Of a stretch of 64,000 nt of DNA, positions 25,070-33,278 are shown one piece after another. The notes beneath the pieces were generated by a model. That model worked only from the letters and a program-made list of their open reading frames with translations. It was not told where the DNA came from and did not search any database. Every line of letters begins with the position of its first letter. Position 1 is the first letter of the stretch. Origin of the DNA: Arthrobacter cryoconiti (GTDB lineage: Bacteria > Actinomycetota > Actinomycetes > Actinomycetales > Micrococcaceae); contig NZ_JAJJBU010000007.1 of assembly GCF_020905375.1 (NCBI RefSeq), positions 1-64,000 of the forward strand, given 5' to 3'. Position numbers and translations under genes: made by a program.

Positions 25070-26575
25070 CTAGTGGGTGGTGGAGGCGCCGAATTTGGGG
25101 GTGTGGACGGTGCCCAGAGTGATGTGAACGGCTTGCTGATCGGTGTAAAAGTCGATCGAGCGGAACCCACCCTCGTGGCCCAAACCGGACGCCTTGACGC
25201 CACCGAATGGGGTGCGTAGATCACGCACATTGTGGCTGTTTAGCCACACCATTCCGGCTTCCACACTTTGGGCGAAGTTGTGGGCGCGCGTCAGGTTCTG
25301 CGTCCAGATGTAAGCGGCAAGCCCGTACTTGACGCCATTTGCCAACTCCAGCGCCTCTTCATCGGTGTCGAAGGGGGTGATGGCCACCACGGGACCAAAG
25401 ATTTCTTCTTGGAAGATCCGGGCGTCCGGCTTGACGTCAGCGAAGACGGTAGGAGCCACGTAGTTGCCGTGATCCAGTCCTTCGGGACGTCCGCCACCAG
25501 CCAGCAGGCGGCCCTCGGACTTGCCAATGTCAACGTAGGACATGACCTTGTTGTAGTGCTCGGGATGGACCAAAGCGCCGACTTCAGTCGCGGGGTCATG
25601 CGGATCCCCGACCACGATGTTCTTGGCACGGGCGGCATACTTTTCGCAGAATTCGTCGTAAATGGAGCGTTCCACCAGGATGCGTGAGCCAGCCGTGCAG
25701 CGCTCGCCGTTGAGGGAGAAGACACCGAAAAGGGCGGAGTCGATCGCGGCGTCCAGATCGGCGTCGGCAAATATTACGCAGGGGCTCTTGCCGCCCAATT
25801 CCATGGACAGCCCTTTCAAATTAGTGGCCGCGTTGCGGAAGATCGTCTGTCCGGTGGTGGTCTCCCCGGTGAAGGAGATCAACGGTACATCCGGGTGCTT
25901 GACGAGCGCGTCGCCTGCTTCCTCGCCCAAGCCATTGACGAGGTTGAACACGCCCTTGGGCAGGCCGGCCTCTTCAAAGATTCCCGCCCACAGTGATGCG
26001 GAGAGCGGGGTGAACTCGGCGGGCTTGAGTACCACGGTGCACCCGGAGGCGATCGACGGCGCCAACTTCCAGGATTCGAGCATAAACGGTGTGTTCCAGG
26101 GCGTTATGAGGCCCGCGACACCGATCGGCTTGCGGTTGACGTAGTTGATCTGGGAGCCGGGGACCTTCATGGCGTCGTCGAACTGGGCCACGATCAGATC
26201 GGCAAAGAAACGGAAGTTCTCGGCGGCACGCAGCGCCTGGCCGCGTGCTTGGGTGATGGGCAAACCGGAGTCGAAGCTCTCCAACTCGGCCAAACGCGCT
26301 TCCGCAGCTTCTACGGCGTCGGCGATCTTGTTCAGAATACGGGCACGTTCCCGTGGCTTCATGCGTGGCCATGGGCCGTCGGTGAAAGCGCGAGTTGCTG
26401 CGGCGACGGCGAGGTCTATGTCTTCTTTTTGGCCCGCGGCGGCAGTTGCGTAATTCGTGTTGGACACCGGGTCCAGCACGTCAAACGTCGCCCCATTGAC
26501 GGAGTCGACAAACTCTCCGTCAATGTAGTGCTGGATGCGGGTTGGTAGGTCTTGTGGGATGTAGTGCTCAGACAT
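25070..26575 (-). CDS. hpaE: 5-carboxymethyl-2-hydroxymuconate semialdehyde dehydrogenase
   Basis: A 501-residue NAD-dependent aldehyde dehydrogenase. The Asn of INGxITPWNTP-type VAGLITPWNTPFM, the Gly motif FTGETTTGQTI, the catalytic Glu in ELGGKSPCVIFADAD and the catalytic Cys in GERCTAGSRILVE are all present. It would oxidise the ring-cleavage aldehyde made by HpaD. Assignment as HpaE rather than another ALDH rests on its place directly upstream of hpaD with only 26 nt between them and on overall resemblance to HpaE. Confidence 0.93.
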   Translation of the reverse strand: MSEHYIPQDLPTRIQHYIDGEFVDSVNGATFDVLDPVSNTNYATAAAGQKEDIDLAVAAATRAFTDGPWPRMKPRERARILNKIADAVEAAEARLAELESFDSGLPITQARGQALRAAENFRFFADLIVAQFDDAMKVPGSQINYVNRKPIGVAGLITPWNTPFMLESWKLAPSIASGCTVVLKPAEFTPLSASLWAGIFEEAGLPKGVFNLVNGLGEEAGDALVKHPDVPLISFTGETTTGQTIFRNAATNLKGLSMELGGKSPCVIFADADLDAAIDSALFGVFSLNGERCTAGSRILVERSIYDEFCEKYAARAKNIVVGDPHDPATEVGALVHPEHYNKVMSYVDIGKSEGRLLAGGGRPEGLDHGNYVAPTVFADVKPDARIFQEEIFGPVVAITPFDTDEEALELANGVKYGLAAYIWTQNLTRAHNFAQSVEAGMVWLNSHNVRDLRTPFGGVKASGLGHEGGFRSIDFYTDQQAVHITLGTVHTPKFGASTTH

Positions 26576-26603
26576 GGGGCGGGTCCTTTTCTTCTGTGGT
26601 GGT

Positions 26604-27308
26604 CTAGCGGGAGGCAGGCAGTGGTGTAGCTAAGTGTGCTGGTGCTGTGCGTTGTGCGTGATTACTACGGGCCAAATAGGCGTCAAGGGTGGCGGCGCGA
26701 TGAGCCCGGGCGGCGTGTTCGATTTCCTCGAAGCTGGCACCATGTTCGAGGAGCTGGAGGAGTGCTTCGTGTTCGCCCACAGACTGCTGCGCCCGGCCCG
26801 GGACATAACTGAACGTGGAGGAACGCAGTGCCTGTAAACGGTTCCAACCACGATGCACCAGGTCCAGGATGTGCGGATTGGGGCAGTTTTCGAACAAAAC
26901 GCTGTGGAATTCCAAGTTCAAAGCAGTGAAACGGATCGGATCGAAGTGCTCCAAGCAAGCACGCATTTCGGCATTGACTGCCCGGGCCCTGGCTAAGTCC
27001 GACGGCGTGATCAGTGGTGCCGACAATGCTGTAGCCGCACCCTCAACAATGCTCAGGGTTTGCATCGTAAAAAGGTATTCGGTGGGGTCGATCCCGGCTA
27101 CAGTGGCACCAACGTTGCGTTCAAAGGTGACGTAATTTTCTGCTTCCAGCCGACGGATGGCCTCGCGAACAGGGACTGTGGAGAAATCCAAATCCTGAGC
27201 AATCCTGGCCAGCACCAACCGGTAACCGGGGGTGTATACCCCGGCCAGGATCTTCTCCTTGATGGCAGCGTATGCCCTCTCCGACTTGCTGCCCGCGTCC
27301 GGTGTCAT
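26604..27308 (-). CDS. GntR/FCD family regulator of the hpa operon
   Basis: A 234-residue regulator. A winged helix-turn-helix occupies about residues 7-75 (KSERAYAAIKEKILAGVYTPG...STVPVREAIRRLEAENYV), followed by an all-helical FCD ligand domain with His residues that usually bind metal and an organic acid. The start ATG at 27308 overlaps the stop of the upstream fusion gene (TAATG), so it is transcribed within the hpa operon. A 7-bp dyad of the shape bound by FCD regulators lies in front of the operon, suggesting autoregulation by a pathway intermediate. Confidence 0.92.
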   Translation of the reverse strand: MTPDAGSKSERAYAAIKEKILAGVYTPGYRLVLARIAQDLDFSTVPVREAIRRLEAENYVTFERNVGATVAGIDPTEYLFTMQTLSIVEGAATALSAPLITPSDLARARAVNAEMRACLEHFDPIRFTALNLEFHSVLFENCPNPHILDLVHRGWNRLQALRSSTFSYVPGRAQQSVGEHEALLQLLEHGASFEEIEHAARAHRAATLDAYLARSNHAQRTAPAHLATPLPASR

Positions 27309-28777
27309 TAGACGGAAACTGGGTTCGGGTGGGTGGTGGACCATTCGACAAACCGGGTGCGCCATGCCGGATTCATCGGGTAGAGACCTTCAACGCTATT
27401 TCCCGCAGCGACCATGTCTGCAATAAACGTTTCCTCGTGTTCTTGCGCGATGGCGTCATTAGCCACTTCCTCAGCGAGCGACGGCGGGATGACCAGCAGG
27501 CCGTCCGCGTCGCCAACGATGATGTCCCCTGGCTGGACGGTTGCTCCGCCGCAGGAAATGGTCAAGTCGGTATCCCAGGGGATGTGGCGCCGGCCCAGCA
27601 CTGCTGGGTGTGCGCCGTTATGGAACGTGGGAATATCCATGGCGGTGACAGCCGCGACGTCGCGCACTCCGCCGTCGGTCACTATGGCCACGGCTCCGTT
27701 GATCTGGGCACGCAGGGCCAAGATGTCACCGAGCGTACCCGTTCCGCTCTCCCCGCGTGCCTCCATGACCAGTACGTCGCCGTCGTTGAGGGTATTGATG
27801 ATGCGCTTTTGAGCGTTGTAACCTCCGCCGTGGGTCTTGAACAGATCCTCCCGGTTCGGGACAAAGCGCAAGGTGCGAGCGGTACCGGCGATCCGCACGT
27901 CCGGACGGGTCGAGTTGAGGCCGTCGATGCTGACATTGTTGAGTCCGCGTTTGCGTAATTGTGAGCTGAGGGTTGCCGTGCCTACGCTGGTCAATTTGCG
28001 TCGCAGTTCAGCGCTGAGTCCCTTGGGTGCCAAACCGGCAGCCTCGGCGGAACCATAGGCGTCTTCACGGTCGACGTCGGTGGCCCGGGGGCGGTTGCCG
28101 AATTCGGCGAATTCGACGCTGCCTTGAGTGACGGTGGTGTGCAAGCGCCCTGTAGATAAGCCGGTGTCGGGGGAGTCGACCTCCACCTCAATGACGTCGC
28201 CGGGGACCGCCACCGAAGATCCAGCGGGAGTGCCGGTCAGGATGACGTCCCCCGGTTCTAAGGTCATCAGCTGGGACAGATCGGCAATGATCCGAGCGAA
28301 GGAGAAGATGAGCCCGGCTGTTGTGTCATCTTGAACGATGCTCCCATTGACCCAGGTGCGCACGCGCAATTTGGCGGGATCCACGCTTGCTGCGGGTATC
28401 AAGTCAGGGCCGAAGGGGGTGAATCCATCACCGGATTTGGAGCGGACATTGGAGCCCTTGTCCGCGTATTTCATGTCGTAGATGCCCAAATCGTTGCTTG
28501 CGGTGACGTAGCCAACGTGTGACCAGGCCGCATCGAGGCTGACCCGGCGGGCGGTTGTGCCAATGACCAGGGCGATCTCACCTTCGTAGGCAAGAAGCTC
28601 GCACCCTGCCGGACGCTCCACCTCTGAGCCAGAGAGACTCAGTGAGGAGGAAGCCTTGAGGAAGTATGAAGGGTTTGCTGGCGTCCGGCCGCGCTGATCT
28701 GCGCGGGACGTAAACGCCAGGTGGACGGCGATGACCTTGCTCGTCTGCTTGAGGGTGGCTGCGGTGACTTGTTCCAC
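27308..28777 (-). CDS. hpaG: FAH-family / RraA-like fusion (HpaG-type decarboxylase/isomerase)
   Basis: A 489-residue two-domain protein. Residues 1 to about 230 are a fumarylacetoacetate-hydrolase-family domain (metal-binding Glu in LLAYEGEIALVIG, then VTASNDLGIYDMKYADKG, MTLEPGDVILTGTPAG) resembling HpaG. From about 265 to 470 there is an RraA/HMG-aldolase-like domain, seen in GTATLSSQLRKRG, NDGDVLVMEARGE, GAVAIVTDGGVRDV and DIIVGDADGLLVIPP. Classical HpaG is two FAH domains, so the second half has been replaced. The pathway needs an isomerase and a decarboxylase at this point, and no other gene here fills these roles. The start is a GTG at 28777 with CAGGAG nine bases upstream. Confidence 0.85.
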   Translation of the reverse strand: MEQVTAATLKQTSKVIAVHLAFTSRADQRGRTPANPSYFLKASSSLSLSGSEVERPAGCELLAYEGEIALVIGTTARRVSLDAAWSHVGYVTASNDLGIYDMKYADKGSNVRSKSGDGFTPFGPDLIPAASVDPAKLRVRTWVNGSIVQDDTTAGLIFSFARIIADLSQLMTLEPGDVILTGTPAGSSVAVPGDVIEVEVDSPDTGLSTGRLHTTVTQGSVEFAEFGNRPRATDVDREDAYGSAEAAGLAPKGLSAELRRKLTSVGTATLSSQLRKRGLNNVSIDGLNSTRPDVRIAGTARTLRFVPNREDLFKTHGGGYNAQKRIINTLNDGDVLVMEARGESGTGTLGDILALRAQINGAVAIVTDGGVRDVAAVTAMDIPTFHNGAHPAVLGRRHIPWDTDLTISCGGATVQPGDIIVGDADGLLVIPPSLAEEVANDAIAQEHEETFIADMVAAGNSVEGLYPMNPAWRTRFVEWSTTHPNPVSV

Positions 28778-28837
28778 TGGACGCTCCTGGCTTGGCTGTG
28801 AGACCTGTGGGCCGACGGTCCGACCCGTTCATCAAAT

Positions 28838-28854
28838 ATCATATCGTATATGAT
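28838..28854. promoter_or_regulatory. GntR-type operator before hpa operon
   Basis: ATCATAT and ATATGAT form a perfect dyad around CGT, in a short AT-rich island 61 nt before the first hpa gene. FCD-type GntR regulators typically bind such AT-rich dyads, and one is encoded as the second gene of this operon. Confidence 0.65.
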
Positions 28855-28939
28855 CCACTATGAACTGTAATGGCGGTCACGTCAACCCCTCGCGCAGGGT
28901 GTCCGACGTCGGGGTGGCAGGGTGTCCCACGTCGAAGGA

Positions 28940-28993
28940 GACGGAGAGTGCCGAAACAGACGTTGCGCAACACCTTTCTCGGCGCGCTCCGTC
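28940..28993. repeat. Interrupted inverted repeat downstream of iclR-type gene
   Basis: GACGGAG/CTCCGTC and GCCGA/TCGGC pair symmetrically across 3-base internal loops. The apical loop contains the perfect palindrome GTTGCGCAAC (28962-28971). It lies 18 nt past the stop of the minus-strand IclR gene and may be its terminator or a protein-binding site. No T-run is visible. Confidence 0.45.
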
Positions 28994-29010
28994 TGATTCG
29001 ACGCGGGGGC

Positions 29011-29742
29011 TTACGCTAGCTGCGTCTCAATGGCCCGGGCGCTGGTGGCCAGCCTTGCGCCAATGTACTGAGCATCCGTCCCGGAGCCTAGGAAGACTAC
29101 GCAGATGGCTGCGGGTACGCCGCCGGGGATGTGAATGGGGGCTGCGATGGCAGAGACGCCGGGTAGGACCTCGTCATGGCTAGTGGCGTAACCGGCAATT
29201 TGTGCGGCACGTGCTTCTGGGCGATAGGGCAGGCCCGGTGCCATCTTCGCCCACGCGTCCTCGCTGATGGCGGATTGGATGGCGATACCTGGCGCCCCTG
29301 AGCTGAACGAGTGCCGGGTGCCGGGACGCTGGGCCAGTGTTGCCCCGGGTTGGCGGGGCTCCACGGTGAGTAGGGTGACGGAATCACGGTGATCCCACAC
29401 TGCAATGAAGGCCGTCATGGCCAGCTCGTTGGCTAGCTCTGTTAGTTCCGGCAGGGAGGCCGTCTGCAGATCCCGGGCGACGCCGCGGGCCAGAGTCGCC
29501 ATTCCGGGTCCGATCATGACCCGTCCGGCGTCGTCGCGCATGAGCAGAGAGTGGTCTTCAAGCGTACGCAGAATTCGGTAGGCGATGGAGCGATGGACGC
29601 CAAGAGCCTCGGAAAGCTCCGCAATGCTCATGGGCCGGTCTGCTCCAGCTAAAATCTCCAGGGCGCGGATGCCTCGGGACAAGGTTTGGGAGTGGGCTGG
29701 AACCTTCTTCTCCAGATGGCCAGCTTCTGCTTCTTGGCTCAA
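29011..29742 (-). CDS. IclR family transcriptional regulator
   Basis: A regulator of about 243 residues. The winged HTH is at about residues 18-75 (TLSRGIRALEILAGADRPMSIAELSEALGVHRSIAYRIL). The effector domain follows, with the usual small-residue-rich GAPGIAIQSAI and VSAIAAPIHIPGG segments. IclR proteins often control aromatic-acid catabolism and sense a substrate or intermediate. The start is uncertain: a TTG at 29742 with AAGGGAG just upstream is my choice, and the frame stays open to 29880. It is divergent from the MHS transporter gene with a dyad in between, so control of that transporter is likely. Confidence 0.85.
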   Translation of the reverse strand: MSQEAEAGHLEKKVPAHSQTLSRGIRALEILAGADRPMSIAELSEALGVHRSIAYRILRTLEDHSLLMRDDAGRVMIGPGMATLARGVARDLQTASLPELTELANELAMTAFIAVWDHRDSVTLLTVEPRQPGATLAQRPGTRHSFSSGAPGIAIQSAISEDAWAKMAPGLPYRPEARAAQIAGYATSHDEVLPGVSAIAAPIHIPGGVPAAICVVFLGSGTDAQYIGARLATSARAIETQLA

Positions 29743-29981
29743 AGCTCTCCCTTGTAGATCTACGGCGATTGACGCGTCGCGGTGCGTGCAGTGGCCCTTC
29801 CGAAATGGAAGGTTTGAGCATCGAGGATTGGTGTGGCAGCGTGCGTATTTTAGTGTTCCATAGTCGCAATGGACATTCAATTAAAGAACTATTTTTGAAG
29901 TCGTCCGTCGGTGACGTTTGGGAAACGTTCGCGAAAAACATGTGAACTGGCCCACACTGTGTGCTAATCTGGCCGACATAC

Positions 29982-30005
29982 ATTACCGTCCGAACGGTCG
30001 GTAAT
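29982..30005. promoter_or_regulatory. 24-bp imperfect palindrome upstream of MHS transporter
   Basis: ATTACCG, CCG, CGG and CGGTAAT are arranged symmetrically around AA, with a single mismatched pair (T opposite T) on each side. It lies 48-71 nt before the transporter start in the iclR-transporter divergent gap. The ACCG...CGGT shape is reminiscent of TetR-family operators, but an IclR-type target cannot be excluded. Confidence 0.55.
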
Positions 30006-30052
30006 GAATTGCTCTCAGCAGCCGCGCCTATGCGCCGAACAATGGAGTCCGA

Positions 30053-31411
30053 ATGGCCCCCTCCCCAACAGCGGTCCCGTCCCGCAGCTCAGAAACTCGT
30101 CGAGTCCTTGCAGGCACGCTCGTCGGCACAACGATCGAATGGTACGACTTCTTCATCTTCGCTCAGCTCACGGCAACCCTGCTGACGCCGCTGTTCCTGA
30201 AGCCACTGAGCGAGAGCAACCCCGGGCTCGGGCAGATTTTGGCGTTTGCCACGATCGGTATCTCCTTCCTCTTCCGTCCCCTGGGAGCCATAGTCGCCGG
30301 ACATTTGGGTGACAAGTTTGGCCGCAAACGGATTCTGGTTCTCACGCTCATTCTCATGGGTTCAGCCACGGCACTCATTGGTTTGCTGCCCACGTACCAG
30401 CAAATCGGTGTGGCGGCTCCGATGCTGCTAGTGCTGTTGCGGGTCATCCAGGGTTTCTCCGCTGGCGGCGAATGGGGTGGCGCGGCGCTAATGGCCGTGG
30501 AGCATGCGCCCGATAACAAGCGTGGCTATTTCGGCGCTTACCCGCAGATTGGTGTTCCGCTGGGCATGATCCTTGCCACCGGCATGCTGTACATTTTGCG
30601 AACTGCCATGACAACAGAACAGTTCACGGCTTGGGGCTGGCGCATTCCGTTCCTGCTTTCGGTGGTACTGGTGGCCGTCGGCTATCTCATTCGACGCGCT
30701 GTGGAGGAGTCTCCCATCTTCAAGCAGTTGGCTCTCCGTAAGGCTTCCGAGCACACTCCCTTAAAGCAGCTGTTCCAGACCAATACCAAGCAGGTCATCC
30801 AGGCCGCTCTGATCTTTGTTTCAAATAACGCAGCCGGCTACCTGGTGATCGCGTTCTTCATCGCCTACACGACCAAGGTGCTGAAGATGCCCGTGGCGCC
30901 GGTGTTGCTAGCTACCACCATTGGCTCCTTTGGCTGGCTCGTCTTCACCCTTGTGGGCGGCTGGCTTTCGGATAAGATCGGCCGGCGCGCTACATTCCTG
31001 ATTGGATATGCGTTGGTGTTCGTATGGATGATTCCGATGTTCCTTTTGGTCGACACCGGCAGCGTCTTCCTCTACGGTGTGGGAATCTTCGTTCTAACCA
31101 TCGGTCTGGGCCTGTCCTATGGCCCGCAATCAGCCATGTATGCCGAGATGTTCCCGGCTCACATCCGCTACTCGGGTATCTCGATCGGCTACGCGATTGG
31201 CGCCATCTTGGGTGGCGCGTTTGCCGCCACGGTGGCAGAAGTTCTGTTGCAAAAGACTGGCTGGTCCGGCTCGATCGCGCTGTACATCATGGCGCTGACG
31301 GTGGTGTCAATGGCCGCTGTGGTGTGGGTTGGTGAGACACGGGGAAACAACTTGCACGTGGAGGACCTTGACGAGGAACTCGTCAAGGCTGCTGCCGCGC
31401 GAGCACTATAG
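30053..31411 (+). CDS. MFS transporter, metabolite:H+ symporter (MHS) family
   Basis: A 452-residue twelve-helix permease. The MHS opening GTLVGTTIEWYDFFIFAQLTA is diagnostic, followed by the loop 2-3 motif GHLGDKFGRKRILVLTL and RVIQGFSAGGEWGGAALMAVEHAP. The second half repeats the loop motif as GGWLSDKIGRRATF. MHS members carry shikimate, dicarboxylates, aromatic acids or proline/betaine. Placement beside an IclR gene and the hpa operon suggests an aryl acetate such as 4-hydroxyphenylacetate. The long hairpin after its stop ends the transcript. Confidence 0.92.
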   Translation: MAPSPTAVPSRSSETRRVLAGTLVGTTIEWYDFFIFAQLTATLLTPLFLKPLSESNPGLGQILAFATIGISFLFRPLGAIVAGHLGDKFGRKRILVLTLILMGSATALIGLLPTYQQIGVAAPMLLVLLRVIQGFSAGGEWGGAALMAVEHAPDNKRGYFGAYPQIGVPLGMILATGMLYILRTAMTTEQFTAWGWRIPFLLSVVLVAVGYLIRRAVEESPIFKQLALRKASEHTPLKQLFQTNTKQVIQAALIFVSNNAAGYLVIAFFIAYTTKVLKMPVAPVLLATTIGSFGWLVFTLVGGWLSDKIGRRATFLIGYALVFVWMIPMFLLVDTGSVFLYGVGIFVLTIGLGLSYGPQSAMYAEMFPAHIRYSGISIGYAIGAILGGAFAATVAEVLLQKTGWSGSIALYIMALTVVSMAAVVWVGETRGNNLHVEDLDEELVKAAAARAL

Positions 31412-31444
31412 GAAAACGTTCCTGACTTATTAGAGGAACATCCT

Positions 31445-31496
31445 GGCAATAAATAGGGGCGGTCCGGCGTGTGCCGGACCGCCCCTATTTATTGCC
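31445..31496. terminator. Strong bidirectional terminator
   Basis: A perfect 24-bp stem (GGCAATAAATAGGGGCGGTC... with its complement) has a 4-base GTGT loop. It stands between the convergent MHS transporter and APC permease genes. The stem base is AT-rich on both sides, so it should work in both directions. Confidence 0.93.
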
Positions 31497-31505
31497 GGAA
31501 GAAGA

Positions 31506-33032
31506 TCATGCGGAAGGGTCTGGGGCGCCACCGTAACCGATGCCCTGGTAGATCTCCGGATGCGTCTTCTTTAGCCGCATCCCCCACAGCAGGCCAGCGA
31601 TACCAGGGACGATTATGATCGCCGGCAGTATGACGGACAGTGGCGAGAAGCCCTCTGAGCCGATGAGCAGGTTGAAATTGACCACGATCAGCACAAATAC
31701 GATGCCCAGCGTGAGTGCCGAGAGGGACGGGGCGATGAGTCGAGTCCACGCCGAGTATTCGCCTGTGTGCTTGCGGAAGTACCCGATCACTGCCACCGAG
31801 ATCAGCACCAGCAGCAATACCAGGCCGAACGCGCCGGTGTTAGTCAGCCAGGTAAAGAAGGTCAAGACCGGATATAGCGGGCCAAGCTCGGAGCCAGTGC
31901 CGGCGATCGCGAATGTGACCAGCATGAGAAGAGCCAGCGCGGATTGAGCGAGGGAACCGGCCACAGGGGCGTGATGCTTGTTGACTCGGGCTAAAGACCG
32001 AGGCAGGACGCCTTCGCGACCCAGTGAGAAGGCATAACGGGCCACGGCATTGTGGAAGGCGATAAGAGCCGCCAGCAAGCTGGTCACAAACAGCACTTGA
32101 GCAACATCAGAGACGATGAGTGCACCGTGGGCCGTGAGAAAATTGAAGAGCAGATCGGGACCCTGTTTCTGCGACTCACCGATGATTTGGCTTGGCCCTG
32201 TACCGATGATCATGGCCCATGAGGAGACGGCGTAGAAGACGGAAATAATGCCAACGGAGATGAAGGTGGCCCGCGCGATCGAGCGTTTGGGATCCTTCGC
32301 TTCCTCGCTGTAAATTGCCGCGGATTCAAAGCCCATGAAAGCAGCCATGCTAAATGATAGTGCGGCGCCGACGCTAGCTGTGAAAAGGTCCGACGGCGCC
32401 AACCCGGCGCCGCTGACTCCTTCCGGGCGGACAGCGAGAGAAACGACATCGAAGACGATTACAGCTAGGAACTCGCCGAGCACGAGTACCCCAATCACTT
32501 TGGCGGAGAAATCTACCTTGTTCACTCCGAGCCAGCCAACGATCACAAAACCGACGAGCGCGCCGACCCACCAAGGGATGTTTGTGTTCAGTTTGGCGTT
32601 GACGAAAGACGCCAGTGCGAAGCCGAAAAGGCCGTAGATCCCAACCTGCATGGCGTTGTAGGAAACGAGTGCCACCCAAGCGGCTCCGACACCCGCTGCC
32701 CGACCGATCCCCTGGGCGATGTAGGCGTAGAACGCACCTGCGTTGCGGATATGCGAGCTCATGGCTGCGTATCCGACGGCGAACAGGGCTAGGCAAACGC
32801 CTAATACGACGAAGGAAAGCGGGACGCCCAGATTAGCACTGACTGCGAAATTGCTTGGTACACCTCCTCCAACCACTGTCAATGGTGCAGAAGCGGCGAT
32901 TATCATAACGACCAAGGCCGGCACGCCAAGGGTCCTTTTGCTTAGGCCGTGGCCAGCAGCTGGCCCACTGCTGACAGTGGTACCGGGTTCAGCGCCGCTG
33001 CCGGGGGGATTGAGAATTTGTTTCTGTGACAT
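31506..33032 (-). CDS. APC superfamily amino acid/amine permease
   Basis: A 508-residue twelve-helix permease of the APC superfamily. The first helix carries the ligand-binding unwound motif VVMIIAASAPLTVVGGGVPS. The family block FMGFESAAIYSEEAKDPKRSIARAT around residue 250 is clear. I use the ATG at 33032, which has TGGAGGTTCTT in front. It lies next to aldehyde dehydrogenase and amine oxidase genes, and the latter make an aromatic amine a likely substrate, though the exact cargo is unknown. Confidence 0.9.
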   Translation of the reverse strand: MSQKQILNPPGSGAEPGTTVSSGPAAGHGLSKRTLGVPALVVMIIAASAPLTVVGGGVPSNFAVSANLGVPLSFVVLGVCLALFAVGYAAMSSHIRNAGAFYAYIAQGIGRAAGVGAAWVALVSYNAMQVGIYGLFGFALASFVNAKLNTNIPWWVGALVGFVIVGWLGVNKVDFSAKVIGVLVLGEFLAVIVFDVVSLAVRPEGVSGAGLAPSDLFTASVGAALSFSMAAFMGFESAAIYSEEAKDPKRSIARATFISVGIISVFYAVSSWAMIIGTGPSQIIGESQKQGPDLLFNFLTAHGALIVSDVAQVLFVTSLLAALIAFHNAVARYAFSLGREGVLPRSLARVNKHHAPVAGSLAQSALALLMLVTFAIAGTGSELGPLYPVLTFFTWLTNTGAFGLVLLLVLISVAVIGYFRKHTGEYSAWTRLIAPSLSALTLGIVFVLIVVNFNLLIGSEGFSPLSVILPAIIIVPGIAGLLWGMRLKKTHPEIYQGIGYGGAPDPSA

Positions 33033-33225
33033 AAGAACCTCCATTGGGAGAATAAAGATGTTTTGAGTGTGTCAGGGACCACATTCGGTGGCTTGTTGTT
33101 CACGGCAGCGCCGTTGACGGACAGCGCAGACCTTCTTGTCAAAACCAACTGCGGAAGCTGCGGCCGTGACGGTTTCCCCTCTGCGAGCCGGTCTCCGAAA
33201 GTGGGTGTGAGTGACTCGTTTCAAC

Positions 33226-33266
33226 GCCAAGGGCCGCCGTCACGAATCGTGGCGGCGGCCCTTGGC
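33226..33266 (-). terminator. Terminator downstream of aldehyde dehydrogenase gene
   Basis: A 20-bp stem (GCCAAGGGCCGCCGTCACGA with its complement, one wobble pair) with almost no loop lies 13 nt after the minus-strand stop codon. It separates the aldehyde dehydrogenase and APC permease genes, so these are probably separate transcripts. Confidence 0.85.
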
Positions 33267-33278
33267 CCATGCTAATTT

